Shown here: positions 1 to 7,239 of the stretch, piece by piece
How the letters are laid out: every line of letters begins with the position of its first letter
Position numbering within the stretch: the first letter of the stretch is position 1
DNA from: an uncultured Vogesella sp.
Lineage (GTDB): Bacteria > Pseudomonadota > Gammaproteobacteria > Burkholderiales > Chromobacteriaceae
Reading direction: 5' to 3'
Length of the DNA: 18,109 nt
Assembly (NCBI GenBank): GCA_946479405.1
Contig: CAMLGD010000048.1
Location: 1 to 18,109 of the forward strand
Notes under the pieces: generated by a model
What the model was told of the DNA's origin: nothing
The model's input: the letters and a program-made list of their open reading frames with translations, nothing else
The model's database searches: none
Program-made: the position numbers and the translations under genes

Positions 1-1
1 C

Positions 2-664
2 AAGATCACCTGGGCCAAGGGCTTCGACCTGAAGACCAAGCGCCCGATCTACAACACCGAAGGCCGCCCAACCAACCCGTTCGACCCGGCTACCCAGGGC
101 GAGGATGGCAAGGGCAAGCCGGTGTTTGCCGCGCCATCGTTCCTGGGCGGCAAGAACTGGATGCCGATGGCCTACAGCCCGAAATCCGAGCTGTTCTACG
201 TGCCCAGCAACGAGTGGGGCATGGACATCTGGAACGAGCCGATCAGCTACAAGAAAGGCGCTGCCTACCTGGGCGCCGGCTTCACCATCAGGCCGCTGTA
301 TGAAGACCACATCGGCGTACTGCGCGCCATGGACCCGAAAACCGGCAAGATCAAGTGGGAGTACAAGAACCCGGCACCGCTGTGGGCCGGGGTGATGAGC
401 ACTGCCGGCAACCTGGTGTTTACCGGCACGCCGGAAGGCTACCTGAAGGCGTTTGACGCCGAGAACGGCAAGCAGCTGTGGCAGTTCCAGACCGGCTCCG
501 GCATCGTCGGCAGCCCGGTGACCTGGCAGATGGACGGCCAGCAGTACGTGGCGGTGGTGTCCGGCTGGGGCGGTGCGGTGCCGCTGTGGGGCGGCGAGGT
601 GGCCAAGAAAATCACCAACATCTCGCAGGGCGGCAGCCTGTGGGTGTTCAAGCTGAGCCAGTAA
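2..664 (+). CDS. PQQ-dependent alcohol dehydrogenase, ExaA/PedE type (C-terminal part)
   Basis: Only the last 220 codons are present; the reading frame is open from base 2 and runs off the left edge. The protein is the end of a quinoprotein beta-propeller alcohol dehydrogenase, a periplasmic enzyme that oxidises primary alcohols with pyrroloquinoline quinone and passes electrons to a cytochrome c. Support comes from the repeated propeller blade motifs ([18 protein letters not shown], then [18 protein letters not shown]) and the closing stretch [13 protein letters not shown] followed by GGSLWVFKL. From memory this ending resembles ExaA/PedE ethanol dehydrogenases more than methanol dehydrogenases of the XoxF or MxaF type. 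The metal-site residues that would separate Ca2+ from lanthanide enzymes lie outside the window, so metal preference cannot be judged. The cytochrome c gene and the response regulator that follow are consistent with the electron acceptor and regulator of an alcohol oxidation system. Confidence 0.9.
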   Translation, partial: KITWAKGFDLKTKRPIYNTEGRPTNPFDPATQGEDGKGKPVFAAPSFLGGKNWMPMAYSPKSELFYVPSNEWGMDIWNEPISYKKGAAYLGAGFTIRPLYEDHIGVLRAMDPKTGKIKWEYKNPAPLWAGVMSTAGNLVFTGTPEGYLKAFDAENGKQLWQFQTGSGIVGSPVTWQMDGQQYVAVVSGWGGAVPLWGGEVAKKITNISQGGSLWVFKLSQ

Positions 665-715
665 CCCTTGACCAGCGCAGCGGCGGGGAACTGCCCGTCG
701 CTGCCGGGAGCAAAC

Positions 716-1036
716 ATGATCAAAGCAATGCATATCGTGCTGGCAGCCACTCTGCTGCTGCCCGGTTTGGCCGCGGCCGAGCCTTCGGTTGGCGAAACCC
801 TGGCCAAGAAAAACGGCTGTTTTGCCTGCCACAGCGTGGCGCGCAAAGTCATCGGCCCGGCTTACAAGGATGTGGCCGACCGTTATGATGGCGACAAGGG
901 CGCCTTGGACAAGCTGGTGCACAAGGTGAAGGATGGCGGCAGTGGCGTATGGGGCCCGGCGGGCATGCCGCCGCATCCGCAGCTGAAGGATGACGACATC
1001 CGTACTATCGTGAGCTGGGTACTGGCGCAGAAGTAA
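716..1036 (+). CDS. Periplasmic class I cytochrome c (c551-like)
   Basis: A 106-residue secreted monohaem cytochrome. Residues 1-21 form a signal peptide (Lys near the start, hydrophobic core, LAAA before EPS). The haem-binding motif CFACH is at residues 35-39, and the likely axial methionine is Met84 in GPAGMPPHP, an arrangement typical of cytochrome c551/c552 proteins of 80-90 mature residues. ATG at 716 is chosen because GGGAG stands 6 nt before it and the signal peptide then begins properly; an upstream TTG at 668 would add 16 non-signal-like residues. The gene starts 51 bp after the dehydrogenase stop with no terminator between, so co-transcription is likely, and a role as electron acceptor of the PQQ enzyme is inferred from that position. 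The signal peptide end contains one weak copy of the dispersed TTGGCCGC motif (767-774). Confidence 0.9.
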   Translation: MIKAMHIVLAATLLLPGLAAAEPSVGETLAKKNGCFACHSVARKVIGPAYKDVADRYDGDKGALDKLVHKVKDGGSGVWGPAGMPPHPQLKDDDIRTIVSWVLAQK

Positions 1037-1061
1037 GCGCTCTGGCATGCAGCATTGTCCA

Positions 1062-1073
1062 GGTTGGCCGCAG
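1062..1073 (+). repeat. Dispersed motif GGTTGGCCGCAG, exact copy
   Basis: An exact 12-base copy of the window's dispersed repeat, 25 bp after the cytochrome c stop codon in non-coding DNA. Confidence 0.75.
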
Positions 1074-1094
1074 CGCCAGTGTCGTGCGTAGCGG

Positions 1095-1106
1095 CACCGG
1101 CCGGTG
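1095..1106. other. 12-bp perfect palindrome CACCGGCCGGTG
   Basis: A perfect palindrome in the 177-bp gap between the cytochrome c and response regulator genes. It could be a protein-binding site, but GC-rich palindromes arise easily in this base composition and there is no independent support. Confidence 0.25.
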
Positions 1107-1168
1107 GCAACCCCGGCGCCCTGTTAGCGTGGCTGCGCTGCCGATCCGGCAGGCAGCTTGATCAATCC

Positions 1169-1192
1169 GACAACCGGCAGCAGCCGGTTGTC
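1169..1192 (+). promoter_or_regulatory. 10-bp stem-loop upstream of the response regulator
   Basis: GACAACCGGC and GCCGGTTGTC form a perfect 10-bp inverted repeat around the loop AGCA, ending 21 bp before the start codon of the response regulator. No T-run follows, so it is a poor intrinsic terminator. It may be a 5' leader hairpin or an operator; the role is not known. Confidence 0.45.
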
Positions 1193-1213
1193 CTGTTGTG
1201 CAGGTGAGCGAGC

Positions 1214-1867
1214 ATGGATGCAACGGTGCTGATTGCGGATGACCATCCGCTGTTTCGCGAGGCGATGCGGTTGGTGGTGGCCAGTGCGCTGGGCGAGGGC
1301 TGCGAGATTATCGAATGCGAGTCGCTGGATGAGGCGCTGGGCGCGGTGCGCGCCAATCCGGCCATCGAGCTGGCGATGCTGGACCTGAACATGCCGGGTA
1401 TGGATGGTCTGACCGGGCTGGCACGGCTGCGGCAGCAGGCACCCACGCTGCCGTTGATCGTGGTGTCGGCTGACGAGCGCATCCACACCGTGGAATCGGT
1501 GCTGGCGGTGGGGGTGTCCGGTTTCATTCCCAAATCATTCTCGCGCGAGCTGATGAGCGCGGCGGTGAATGCGGTGCTGGATGGTGAAATCTTTCTGCCG
1601 CCGGCGCTGGCCGACCGCGATACCGGGGTGCCGGCCAGCGATCCGCAGCAGCTGCAGGATCTGGCCAGCCGTCTGGCCCTGTTGACGCGGCAGGAGCGCA
1701 CGGTGCTGGATTACATCGTCAACGGCAAATCCAACAAGGTGGTGGCAATCGAGCTGAATATTGCCGAAAGTACGGTCAAGGCGCATGTGTCCGCCATCCT
1801 GCGCAAGCTCAAGGTGTCCAGCCGCACGCAGGCCGTCATCAAAGTGGGCGCGCTACTGCGGGTGTGA
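1214..1867 (+). CDS. LuxR/NarL-type response regulator (AgmR/ErbR-like)
   Basis: A 217-residue cytoplasmic two-component regulator. The receiver domain (residues 1-120) has the acidic pair Asp9-Asp10 in ADDHP, the phosphoacceptor Asp57 in LDLNMPGMDGL, Ser85 in VVSADE and Lys107 in IPKS. The LuxR-type helix-turn-helix (about residues 155-215) contains LTRQERTVLDYIVNGKSN and the recognition helix region AESTVKAHVSAILRKL. From memory, the start (DDHPLFREA) and the stretch LDLNMPGM.GL.GL resemble the AgmR/ErbR(ExaE) regulators that control PQQ ethanol oxidation in Pseudomonas; this assignment is supported by position, just after the dehydrogenase and cytochrome. No histidine kinase is in the window. 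The start ATG is preceded by a modest GAGCGAG ribosome site. The gene probably has its own leader, given the 177-bp gap and hairpin before it. Confidence 0.88.
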   Translation: MDATVLIADDHPLFREAMRLVVASALGEGCEIIECESLDEALGAVRANPAIELAMLDLNMPGMDGLTGLARLRQQAPTLPLIVVSADERIHTVESVLAVGVSGFIPKSFSRELMSAAVNAVLDGEIFLPPALADRDTGVPASDPQQLQDLASRLALLTRQERTVLDYIVNGKSNKVVAIELNIAESTVKAHVSAILRKLKVSSRTQAVIKVGALLRV

Positions 1868-1908
1868 GGGTGGCGCCGGCACTGGTCATGCCAAAGGCTT
1901 TGGCGTAG

Positions 1909-1920
1909 GGTTGGCCGCAG
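1909..1920 (+). repeat. Dispersed motif GGTTGGCCGCAG, exact copy
   Basis: An exact copy in the gap after the response regulator, extended to GGTTGGCCGCAGGC, the longer consensus shared by six copies. It sits just upstream of a weak terminator-like hairpin. Confidence 0.75.
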
Positions 1921-1927
1921 GCGCCGC

Positions 1928-1949
1928 ACGGCGCATGCCGTTTTTATTA
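1928..1949 (+). terminator. Possible weak intrinsic terminator after the response regulator
   Basis: ACGGC-GCAT-GCCGT forms a 5-bp stem immediately followed by TTTTATTA. The stem is short, and an overlapping alternative (GCGCC-GCAC-GGCGC) competes with it, so strength is doubtful. The position between two gene groups fits a terminator. Confidence 0.4.
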
Positions 1950-1967
1950 CCCTCGCAAGGAGCTTTC

Positions 1968-2564
1968 ATGCGCAAATTGCTGCTTTCCCTGCTGCTGGTC
2001 GGCAGCTTGTCCGGCTGCGGCTACAACAACCTGCAGGCGGGTGACGAAGAGATCAAGGCCAGCTGGTCCGAGGTATTGAACCAGTACCAGCGTCGTGCCG
2101 ATCTGGTGCCCAATCTGGTGAATACCGTCAAGGGTTACGCCACGCATGAACAGACCGTGCTGCAGCAGGTGACCGCCGCGCGGGCGCGGGTGGGCAGTAT
2201 CCAGGCCACGCCGGAACTGGCGGCCAACCCGCAGGCGCTGGCTCAGTTCCAGGCGGCGCAGTCGCAACTGGGCAGTGCGCTGTCACGGCTGCTGGTGGTG
2301 TCGGAGAACTATCCGCAGCTGAAGGCTGACGCCGGTTTCCGCGATCTGCAGGCGCAGCTGGAAGGCACGGAAAACCGCATCACCGTGGCGCGCAACCGCT
2401 ATATCAAGTCGGTGCAGGAGTACAACATCACCGTGCGTAGTTTTCCGTCCAACCTCACCGCCATGGCGTTCGGCTATCAGGTAAAACCCAATTTCAGCGT
2501 GGATAACGAAAAAGCGCTGGCCACTCCGCCGCGGGTGGACTTTTCCGCATCGCCGGCGCAATGA
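1968..2564 (+). CDS. LemA family lipoprotein
   Basis: A 198-residue membrane-anchored protein. Residues 1-17 are a lipoprotein signal ending in the lipobox LSGC (Cys17 lipidated). The remainder is the LemA helical fold: IKASWSEVLNQYQRRADLVPNL near the start, then VKGYATHEQ, and near the end the conserved RNRYIKSVQEYN with the FPSNLTAMAFGY signature. The family is widespread, and its molecular role is not settled. ATG at 1968 is favoured by the AAGGAG ribosome site at 1957-1962 and by the signal peptide; the open frame extends upstream to 1761 but there overlaps the response regulator. Its stop overlaps the ATG of the TPM-domain gene (ATGA), so the two are translationally coupled, a pairing common for LemA and TPM-domain proteins. 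Confidence 0.93.
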   Translation: MRKLLLSLLLVGSLSGCGYNNLQAGDEEIKASWSEVLNQYQRRADLVPNLVNTVKGYATHEQTVLQQVTAARARVGSIQATPELAANPQALAQFQAAQSQLGSALSRLLVVSENYPQLKADAGFRDLQAQLEGTENRITVARNRYIKSVQEYNITVRSFPSNLTAMAFGYQVKPNFSVDNEKALATPPRVDFSASPAQ

Positions 2565-3427
2565 CGGCGCGTTCGCTGTGGCAGCGTGGCCTGCTGCTGT
2601 TGTGGCTGTGTCTGGCCAGCAGCCTGCTACTGGCGCAGGTGGCGGTGCCGGCGTTGAGTGCCCGGGTGGTCGACCAGACGGCTACGCTCGATAGCCAGCA
2701 GTTGGCCGCGCTGGAGCAGAAATTGCAGGCGCTGGAGCAGGCCAAGGGCAGCCAGCTGGCGGTGCTGATCGTGCCCACCACCGGCGAGGAGACCATCGAG
2801 CAGTATTCGTTGCGCGTGGTGGAGCAGTGGCGGCTGGGGCGCAAGAAGGTGGATGACGGCGCGCTGTTGCTGCTGGCCAAAAACGACCGGACTCTGCGCA
2901 TCGAGGTGGGCTACGGGCTGGAAGGCGCACTGAACGATGCCACCAGCAAGCGCATCATCAGCGAGGTGATCGTGCCACATCTGCAAAACGGCGATTTCTA
3001 CGGCGGCATCGATGCCGGGGTGACACGCATCATCGCGGTCATCAACGGCGAACCGCTGCCACCGCCTGCGGCCAACGTGGCTGACAGCAGCGACGAGGTG
3101 TGGACCTTTGTGCCGTTTGCGGTGGTGTTTGCCACCATTTTGGGCGGCGCGTTGCGGCAGATGCTGGGCCGCTGGCTGGGTGCCGCCGGCAGTGCCGCGG
3201 CGGTGGGCACGATGCTGTGGTACCAGCTGGGCTGGGTATGGCCGGCGGGGCTGGTGGCGGCCGGGGTATTTTTGCTGACCTTGCTGTTGCGGCCGGGCCG
3301 TGGCGGTGGTGGTGGTTTTGGTGGTGGCCGCGGCGGTGGCTTTGGCGGCGGGCGCGGCGGTGGCGGTGGCGGCTTTGGCGGCGGTGGTGGTGGTTTCGGC
3401 GGCGGTGGCGCATCCGGGCGTTGGTAA
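2561..3427 (+). CDS. TPM-domain membrane protein (YgcG family) with Gly-rich tail
   Basis: A 288-residue protein. Residues 1-26 are a signal peptide. Residues about 36-160 form the TPM domain (RVVDQTATLD, then LAVLIVPTT, RLGRKKVDDGALLLLAKNDR, EVGYGLEGALND), which faces the periplasm. Two hydrophobic spans follow (about 180-198 and 212-243). The last 40 residues are almost only Gly with Phe, Arg and Ser (from about 247), typical of YgcG-like proteins. TPM domains have been linked to phosphatase activity in plant thylakoids and to membrane protein turnover or respiration elsewhere; the role of this one is unknown. It overlaps lemA by 4 bp. The Gly tail is encoded by a GGY/GGC run (about 3299-3416), a low-complexity stretch that could vary in length. 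One dispersed-motif copy lies inside the gene at 3066-3077, where it encodes PAAN. Confidence 0.9.
   Translation: MTARSLWQRGLLLLWLCLASSLLLAQVAVPALSARVVDQTATLDSQQLAALEQKLQALEQAKGSQLAVLIVPTTGEETIEQYSLRVVEQWRLGRKKVDDGALLLLAKNDRTLRIEVGYGLEGALNDATSKRIISEVIVPHLQNGDFYGGIDAGVTRIIAVINGEPLPPPAANVADSSDEVWTFVPFAVVFATILGGALRQMLGRWLGAAGSAAAVGTMLWYQLGWVWPAGLVAAGVFLLTLLLRPGRGGGGGFGGGRGGGFGGGRGGGGGGFGGGGGGFGGGGASGRW
3066..3077 (-). repeat. Dispersed motif CGTTGGCCGCAG within the TPM gene
   Basis: A reverse-strand copy with one difference at its first base, in the linker between the TPM domain and the first following membrane span. Confidence 0.6.
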
Positions 3428-3439
3428 GGTTGGCCGCAG
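3428..3439 (+). repeat. Dispersed motif GGTTGGCCGCAG, exact copy abutting a stop codon
   Basis: An exact 12-base copy beginning at the first base after the TAA of the TPM gene. Confidence 0.75.
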
Positions 3440-3443
3440 CGAC

Positions 3444-3471
3444 TTGCCAGCTGGCAGCCAGGCGCTACACT
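3444..3471 (+). promoter_or_regulatory. Putative sigma70 promoter of the DUF1289 gene
   Basis: TTGCCA (3444-3449) and TACACT (3466-3471) are separated by 16 bp and lie 33 bp before the DUF1289 start codon. The -35 region overlaps a perfect 12-bp palindrome, TGCCAGCTGGCA (3445-3456), which could be an operator or chance. Confidence 0.45.
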
Positions 3472-3504
3472 GCGGCGCTGGATGCCGAATCGAACAGGAA
3501 AGAC

Positions 3505-3912
3505 ATGCTGCAACAAGCAGAAACGCCGTGTATTGGCGTGTGCTCCACCGCCATTGGTGACGATGTCTGTCAGGGCTGCGCGCGCACTTTTGCCGAAATC
3601 AGTTTTTGGTACGAGTTGGACACCGCCGCCAAGGCTCGGGTGTGGGCGGCATTGCCGCGCCGACGGGTGTGGCAGGCGCTGGCCAAGGTGGCCGGTGGCC
3701 ATTTGCAGATCAACGACGGGCCGGATGGCGAGCAGGCGCTGTTGCAGCTGACCGATGGCCGCCTGCTGCAGCTGGCGCTGCCGCAGCAGCAGGGGGGCGA
3801 GCGTTTTGTGCCGCTGCAGTTGGGCGGGCAGCAGCTGTCGCTGACGGTTTCCGATACCGACTGGCCGCAGCGGCTGCAGCAGTTTTTGGCGCCGCCGCTC
3901 GCCGGGCGATGA
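3505..3912 (+). CDS. DUF1289 domain protein
   Basis: A 135-residue protein. The N-terminal DUF1289 module has the cysteine pattern Cys9-x3-Cys13 (PCIGVCS) and Cys22-x2-Cys25 (CQGCART), followed by FAEISFW, which looks like a small metal-binding module; its function is not known. The rest (residues 45-135) is Gln- and Leu-rich with no recognised fold, so this protein is longer than the usual 60-80 residue DUF1289 proteins. The start ATG has AGGAAAG just upstream; the open frame continues to 3100, but that part lies antiphase over the TPM gene. A plausible promoter lies directly upstream, so it may be the first gene of a short unit with the methyltransferase that follows after 87 bp. Confidence 0.8.
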   Translation: MLQQAETPCIGVCSTAIGDDVCQGCARTFAEISFWYELDTAAKARVWAALPRRRVWQALAKVAGGHLQINDGPDGEQALLQLTDGRLLQLALPQQQGGERFVPLQLGGQQLSLTVSDTDWPQRLQQFLAPPLAGR

Positions 3913-3999
3913 GCAAATCTTTGCTGGCCACGTGCAGTGTGGGTGCCAAGCGGCGCTGCGATGGTCAGCAGATCTATAGAGCAGGAGTGGACGGACAAG

Positions 4000-4599
4000 A
4001 TGGCAGTGAATAGTGGCGATGCCGCCTTTTGGGATATCCGTTACCAACAACACAGCATGCCATGGGATAGCGCCGGGCTGCCGGGGGGATTTGCCGGCCA
4101 GGCGCAGCGGCTGTTGGCCGCCGGTGCGCGGCGCGTGCTGGTGCCGGGCTGCGGTTCGGCATATGAGGTGGAGGCGTTGTTACAGCATGGCGCCCAGGTG
4201 CTGGCGGTGGATTTCAGCGCACCGGCGGTGGCGCGCGCCAGGACGCTGCATCCGCAGTGTGCCGATGCCATCGTGGAGGCTGATTTTTTCTCCACGGCGG
4301 TCGGCGGCGAGTGGGACTGGGTGTATGAGCGCGCTTTCCTGTGTGCGCTACCCCCGGCGTTGCGGCCACGGTACGCGGAGAAGATGGCTGCGTTGCTGCC
4401 GCAGGCTAGCTGCCTGGCAGGCTACTTTTACCTCGGCGACAAGCGTGGCGGGCCACCGTATGCCATTAGTGCTGACAGCCTGCAGGCGCTGCTGAGTCCA
4501 TATTTCACGCTGGAACAGCAGCTGCAGTTGCCAGGCAGCCTGCCGGTGTTTGGCCAGGACGAGTACTGGATGGTGTGGCGTAGAACGCAGGAAGCTTGA
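4000..4599 (+). CDS. TPMT-family SAM-dependent methyltransferase
   Basis: A 199-residue cytosolic methyltransferase of the thiopurine S-methyltransferase family. Support: FWDIRY at residues 10-15, the SAM-binding VLVPGCGSAYEVEAL (46-60), the acidic strand end AVDFS (69-73), EADFF (93-97), ERAFLCALPPALRP (110-123) and the family motif GGPPYAIS near residue 150. In bacteria such enzymes act on thiols, selenium or tellurium compounds, or halides; the substrate here cannot be read from sequence. The start is uncertain: ATG 4000 gives the usual family N-terminus but its GGAG is 12 nt away, while ATG 3961 and GTG 3937 would add 13 or 21 residues without clear ribosome sites. The stop codon lies inside the FNR-type box that precedes the chemoreceptor gene. 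Confidence 0.87.
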   Translation: MAVNSGDAAFWDIRYQQHSMPWDSAGLPGGFAGQAQRLLAAGARRVLVPGCGSAYEVEALLQHGAQVLAVDFSAPAVARARTLHPQCADAIVEADFFSTAVGGEWDWVYERAFLCALPPALRPRYAEKMAALLPQASCLAGYFYLGDKRGGPPYAISADSLQALLSPYFTLEQQLQLPGSLPVFGQDEYWMVWRRTQEA

Positions 4600-4609
4600 T
4601 CACTATCAA
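4596..4609. promoter_or_regulatory. Perfect FNR/ANR-type box upstream of the chemoreceptor
   Basis: TTGAT-CACT-ATCAA matches the TTGAT-N4-ATCAA consensus of FNR/ANR/CRP-family oxygen regulators at all ten defined positions. It overlaps the methyltransferase stop codon and stands 109 bp before the chemoreceptor start. A -10 element cannot be fixed: TGAATT (4632-4637) has the ideal class II distance but a poor sequence, and TATAGA (4638-4643) has a better sequence but lies 6 bp further away. Confidence 0.7.
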
Positions 4610-4718
4610 CGGTTGCTGAATAGTCAGTGCCTGAATTTATAGATAACATCGATAACCACCTGCGGTCCCGATTTATCACCGACGGTACACAACAAAAAAC
4701 CAAGAGGAGAAAGTGCGC

Positions 4719-6527
4719 ATGGACTGGTTCTGGAAGACCTATGACTTGATCGAGAAGACCTTCTGGAATTCTCTGACCAAAAAACTGTGCGCTTTTTTCT
4801 TTATCAGCCTGTTCCAGCTGATCCTCATCGGCTATGTCTATCTGGCGCTGAGCGATATCCGCGAACTGGTGAGCAGCCAGACCATCAACAGTGCCAGCCT
4901 GGCGCAGATTCATGCGCTACTGGACCGCACCATCTACTGGTCGTTTGCCATCTGGGCCGTATCGCTGCTGTTTATCGCCTTCATGGTGTGGTACCTGCGC
5001 TACCTGATTGTGCGGCCGATGCAGATGATCATCGACATCTTCCGCGAGATTGGCGCCGGCGAGGGCGATCTGTCGCGCGAGATCCCCACCATCACCCATG
5101 ATGAAATCCGCGATCTGTCGCTGTCGTATAACGAGTTCCTGCACAAGATGCGCGAGATCATCAGCAATGTGCGCACCATGACCATGCGCATTGCCATGGA
5201 TTCGGCCCGTACCCGCAAGACCATTCACGAGTCGGTGGAAAGCGCCGGCCAGCAGGCCGCGCTGGCCAGCCAGGTCAGCGTGTCCAGCGAGCGCTCCAGC
5301 AGCGGCGTGACGCAGGTATCGGCCGATACTCAGCAGATTTCCGAAACCACGCTCAACAACCTGGAAATCGCCCGCGCGTCGTATGCCGAACTACAGGATG
5401 CGGCCAACAAGATCGGCAGCGTCAGCGAGCGGGTAGGGCAGTTCAACCTGACCGTGGACGAGCTGTCCACGCGCTCGGCCAGCATCAAGGCAATTGTCGA
5501 CCTGATCAAGGAAGTGTCGGAGCAGACCAACCTGCTGGCGCTGAATGCGGCGATTGAAGCCGCGCGTGCCGGTGAGGCGGGCCGCGGTTTTGCCGTGGTG
5601 GCAGACGAGGTGCGCAAGCTGGCGGAGCGGGTGAAGGTGGCTACCGATGAGATCTCCGGCAATATCGACGGCATGCTGGGACTGGTGAAGAACACAAAGG
5701 ACGAGACCAATCTGATTACTTCCGACACGCATCAGGCGCGCGAAGTGGTAAACCGCTCCTCGCAGCACTTTGGCCGCATGATGGGCGACTTCGAAAGCAC
5801 GGCGCACAGCATGACGCAGATCGCCGGCACCATGAACGATTTTGCCAGCACCAATCGCCAGATTACCGCCAACGTGTCGGAGATCCACGCGTTGAGCAAT
5901 ACCGTGGCCGACAGCCTGAAACAGTCGGAAGATGTCTCGGTGGCGCTGTCGCGCGCGGCGGAAGAGGTGCAGGAGCTGGTGGCGCGCTTCATCCTGGGCG
6001 AGGGCGTGCTGGATGAGTCCATCGCTATCGCCAAGCAGGCGCGCGAACAGTTACAGAAGACCCTGCAGCAGGCGGCACAGGAAGGCTGCGATGTGTTCGA
6101 TCAGCGTTACCAGCTGATTGCCGGCACCAACCCGCCGAAGTACCACACCAATTACGATGTGAAGCTGGAGAAGTCGCTGCAACAGATTTACGACCGTGTG
6201 GTGCAGCAGGTAAGCGGCGGCCGCTTCTGCCTGATGGTGGACAACAACGGCTATGCGCCGACTCACAACAGTTTCTATTCCAAACCTCTGACCGGCGATG
6301 CCGCTACCGATCTGGTGGGCAGCCGCGACAAGCGCCTGTTCAATGATCCGACCGGTATCAAGTCGGCGCGCAGCCAGCAGCCGTTCTTGCTGCAGACCTA
6401 TATGCGCGATACCGGGGAAATCCTGTCGGAAATCGCCTTGCCGATCAGCATGAACAACCGCCATTGGGGGGCGATCCGTGTCGGTTTCGACCCGATGGTG
6501 ATGCTGGAGGCCGGTAGCAAGAAGTAA
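4719..6527 (+). CDS. Methyl-accepting chemotaxis protein with C-terminal sensor domain
   Basis: A 602-residue chemoreceptor. Membrane spans lie at about residues 23-44 and 72-97, with only about 28 periplasmic residues between them, too few for a classical ligand domain. A HAMP domain follows (98-150), then the methyl-accepting coiled coil (about 155-425) with the CheA/CheW-binding hairpin tip [20 protein letters not shown] (265-284) and [18 protein letters not shown] after it. Residues about 455-597 form an extra domain ([58 protein letters not shown]), a PAS/Cache-like sensor unit seen C-terminally in some receptors and signalling enzymes. Sensing is therefore probably cytoplasmic. No CheR-tethering pentapeptide is at the C-terminus. 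ATG 4719 is preferred over GTG 4713 because GAGGAG (4704-4709) is 9 nt from it. The FNR-type box upstream suggests induction at low oxygen. Confidence 0.93.
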   Translation: MDWFWKTYDLIEKTFWNSLTKKLCAFFFISLFQLILIGYVYLALSDIRELVSSQTINSASLAQIHALLDRTIYWSFAIWAVSLLFIAFMVWYLRYLIVRPMQMIIDIFREIGAGEGDLSREIPTITHDEIRDLSLSYNEFLHKMREIISNVRTMTMRIAMDSARTRKTIHESVESAGQQAALASQVSVSSERSSSGVTQVSADTQQISETTLNNLEIARASYAELQDAANKIGSVSERVGQFNLTVDELSTRSASIKAIVDLIKEVSEQTNLLALNAAIEAARAGEAGRGFAVVADEVRKLAERVKVATDEISGNIDGMLGLVKNTKDETNLITSDTHQAREVVNRSSQHFGRMMGDFESTAHSMTQIAGTMNDFASTNRQITANVSEIHALSNTVADSLKQSEDVSVALSRAAEEVQELVARFILGEGVLDESIAIAKQAREQLQKTLQQAAQEGCDVFDQRYQLIAGTNPPKYHTNYDVKLEKSLQQIYDRVVQQVSGGRFCLMVDNNGYAPTHNSFYSKPLTGDAATDLVGSRDKRLFNDPTGIKSARSQQPFLLQTYMRDTGEILSEIALPISMNNRHWGAIRVGFDPMVMLEAGSKK

Positions 6528-6528
6528 A

Positions 6529-6540
6529 CGTTGGCCGCGA
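6529..6540 (+). repeat. Dispersed motif, degenerate copy CGTTGGCCGCGA
   Basis: A partial match (TTGGCCGC core intact) one base after the chemoreceptor stop codon and just before the shared terminator. Confidence 0.5.
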
Positions 6541-6550
6541 CGTCAGGCGT

Positions 6551-6587
6551 AAAAAAACCAAGGGGCCCAGGCGGGCCCCTTGTTATT
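6551..6587. terminator. Bidirectional intrinsic terminator between the chemoreceptor and the exporter
   Basis: CAAGGGGCCC and GGGCCCCTTG (6559-6568, 6573-6582) form a perfect 10-bp stem with loop AGGC. A seven-A run lies on the left, read as T-run on the minus strand, and TTATT on the right. It can end transcription of both converging genes, and is stronger for the minus-strand exporter. Confidence 0.88.
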
Positions 6588-6603
6588 GGCGCTGATCGGG
6601 CGT

Positions 6604-7164
6604 TCAAGCTATGAAGGTCAGTACCCCGACCACCACGAACAGGCCGGCGGCCACGCGGTGTACCAGTTCGGTTGGCAGTTTGCGGGCGGCCACTTCGCCC
6701 AGCAGCACTGCCGGGACGTTGGCGATCATCATGCCCAGCGTGGTGCCCAGCACCACGGAAACGGTATCGTGATAGCGGGCCGATAGCGCCACGGTAGCGA
6801 TCTGGGTCTTGTCGCCCATTTCGGCCAGGAAGAAGGCAACACAGGTCGCGCCGAACACGCCCAGTTTGTCCAGCAGGCGGGTTTCGTCATCCAGCTTGTC
6901 CGGAATCAGCATCCATACCGCCATGGCGATGAAAGACGCGCCCAGCAGCCACTTCAGCACATCCATATTGATATAGTCGCTGGCAAACTGGCCCAGCCAG
7001 GCGGCGCCGAAGTGGTTAAGAACGGTGGCGACGAAGATGCCCAGGATGATTGGCACGGGCTTCTTGAAGCGGGTGGCCAGCAGTAGCGCCAGCAATTGGG
7101 TTTTATCGCCGATTTCGGCCAGGGAAACAATGCCGGTAGACAGCAGGAAAGCTTGGGATAGCAT
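6604..7164 (-). CDS. GDT1/TMEM165 (UPF0016) family divalent cation exporter
   Basis: A 186-residue inner-membrane protein with about six hydrophobic spans in two homologous halves. Each half carries the family signature E-x-G-D-K-T: EIGDKT at residues 17-22 and EMGDKT at 115-120. Members of this family exchange Mn2+ or Ca2+ for protons; bacterial members have been linked to manganese export. ATG 7164 is chosen because TTTGGAG lies 6 nt upstream on the minus strand; a longer frame opening at 7272 would begin inside the riboswitch. The yybP-ykoY Mn2+-sensing leader in front supports manganese export as the function and gives its likely mode of control. It converges with the chemoreceptor gene at a shared terminator. 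Confidence 0.92.
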   Translation of the reverse strand: MLSQAFLLSTGIVSLAEIGDKTQLLALLLATRFKKPVPIILGIFVATVLNHFGAAWLGQFASDYINMDVLKWLLGASFIAMAVWMLIPDKLDDETRLLDKLGVFGATCVAFFLAEMGDKTQIATVALSARYHDTVSVVLGTTLGMMIANVPAVLLGEVAARKLPTELVHRVAAGLFVVVGVLTFIA

Positions 7165-7165
7165 G

Positions 7166-7239
7166 AAGACTCCAAAGGGGCTGCGCGCGACACATGACTC
7201 GTCAAGACGCAGCCCCTGCAAGGTCTGTGACGAATCATG
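7166..7239 (-). promoter_or_regulatory. Expression platform of the Mn2+ riboswitch
   Basis: Three pairings compete in the leader. Stem A joins 7229-7239 to 7193-7203 (11 bp, one G-U). Stem B joins 7208-7216 to 7177-7185 (GGGGCTGCG with CGCAGCCCC) and ends just before the ribosome site TTTGGAG. A third pairs AAGACTC (7239-7245, 3' side of P1) with GAGTCTT (7166-7172) over the ribosome site. A and B cannot both form as a simple nested structure. A translational switch is inferred; no T-run suited to termination is present. Confidence 0.5.

Noticed and set aside
668..715. Longer cytochrome c reading from TTG 668
   Set aside because: It has no ribosome site and would put 16 polar residues before a normal signal peptide; ATG 716 has GGGAG at good spacing.
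3299..3416. Tandem repeat or CRISPR-like array
   Set aside because: It is in-frame Gly coding sequence typical of YgcG-like tails, with no spacers or constant repeat unit.
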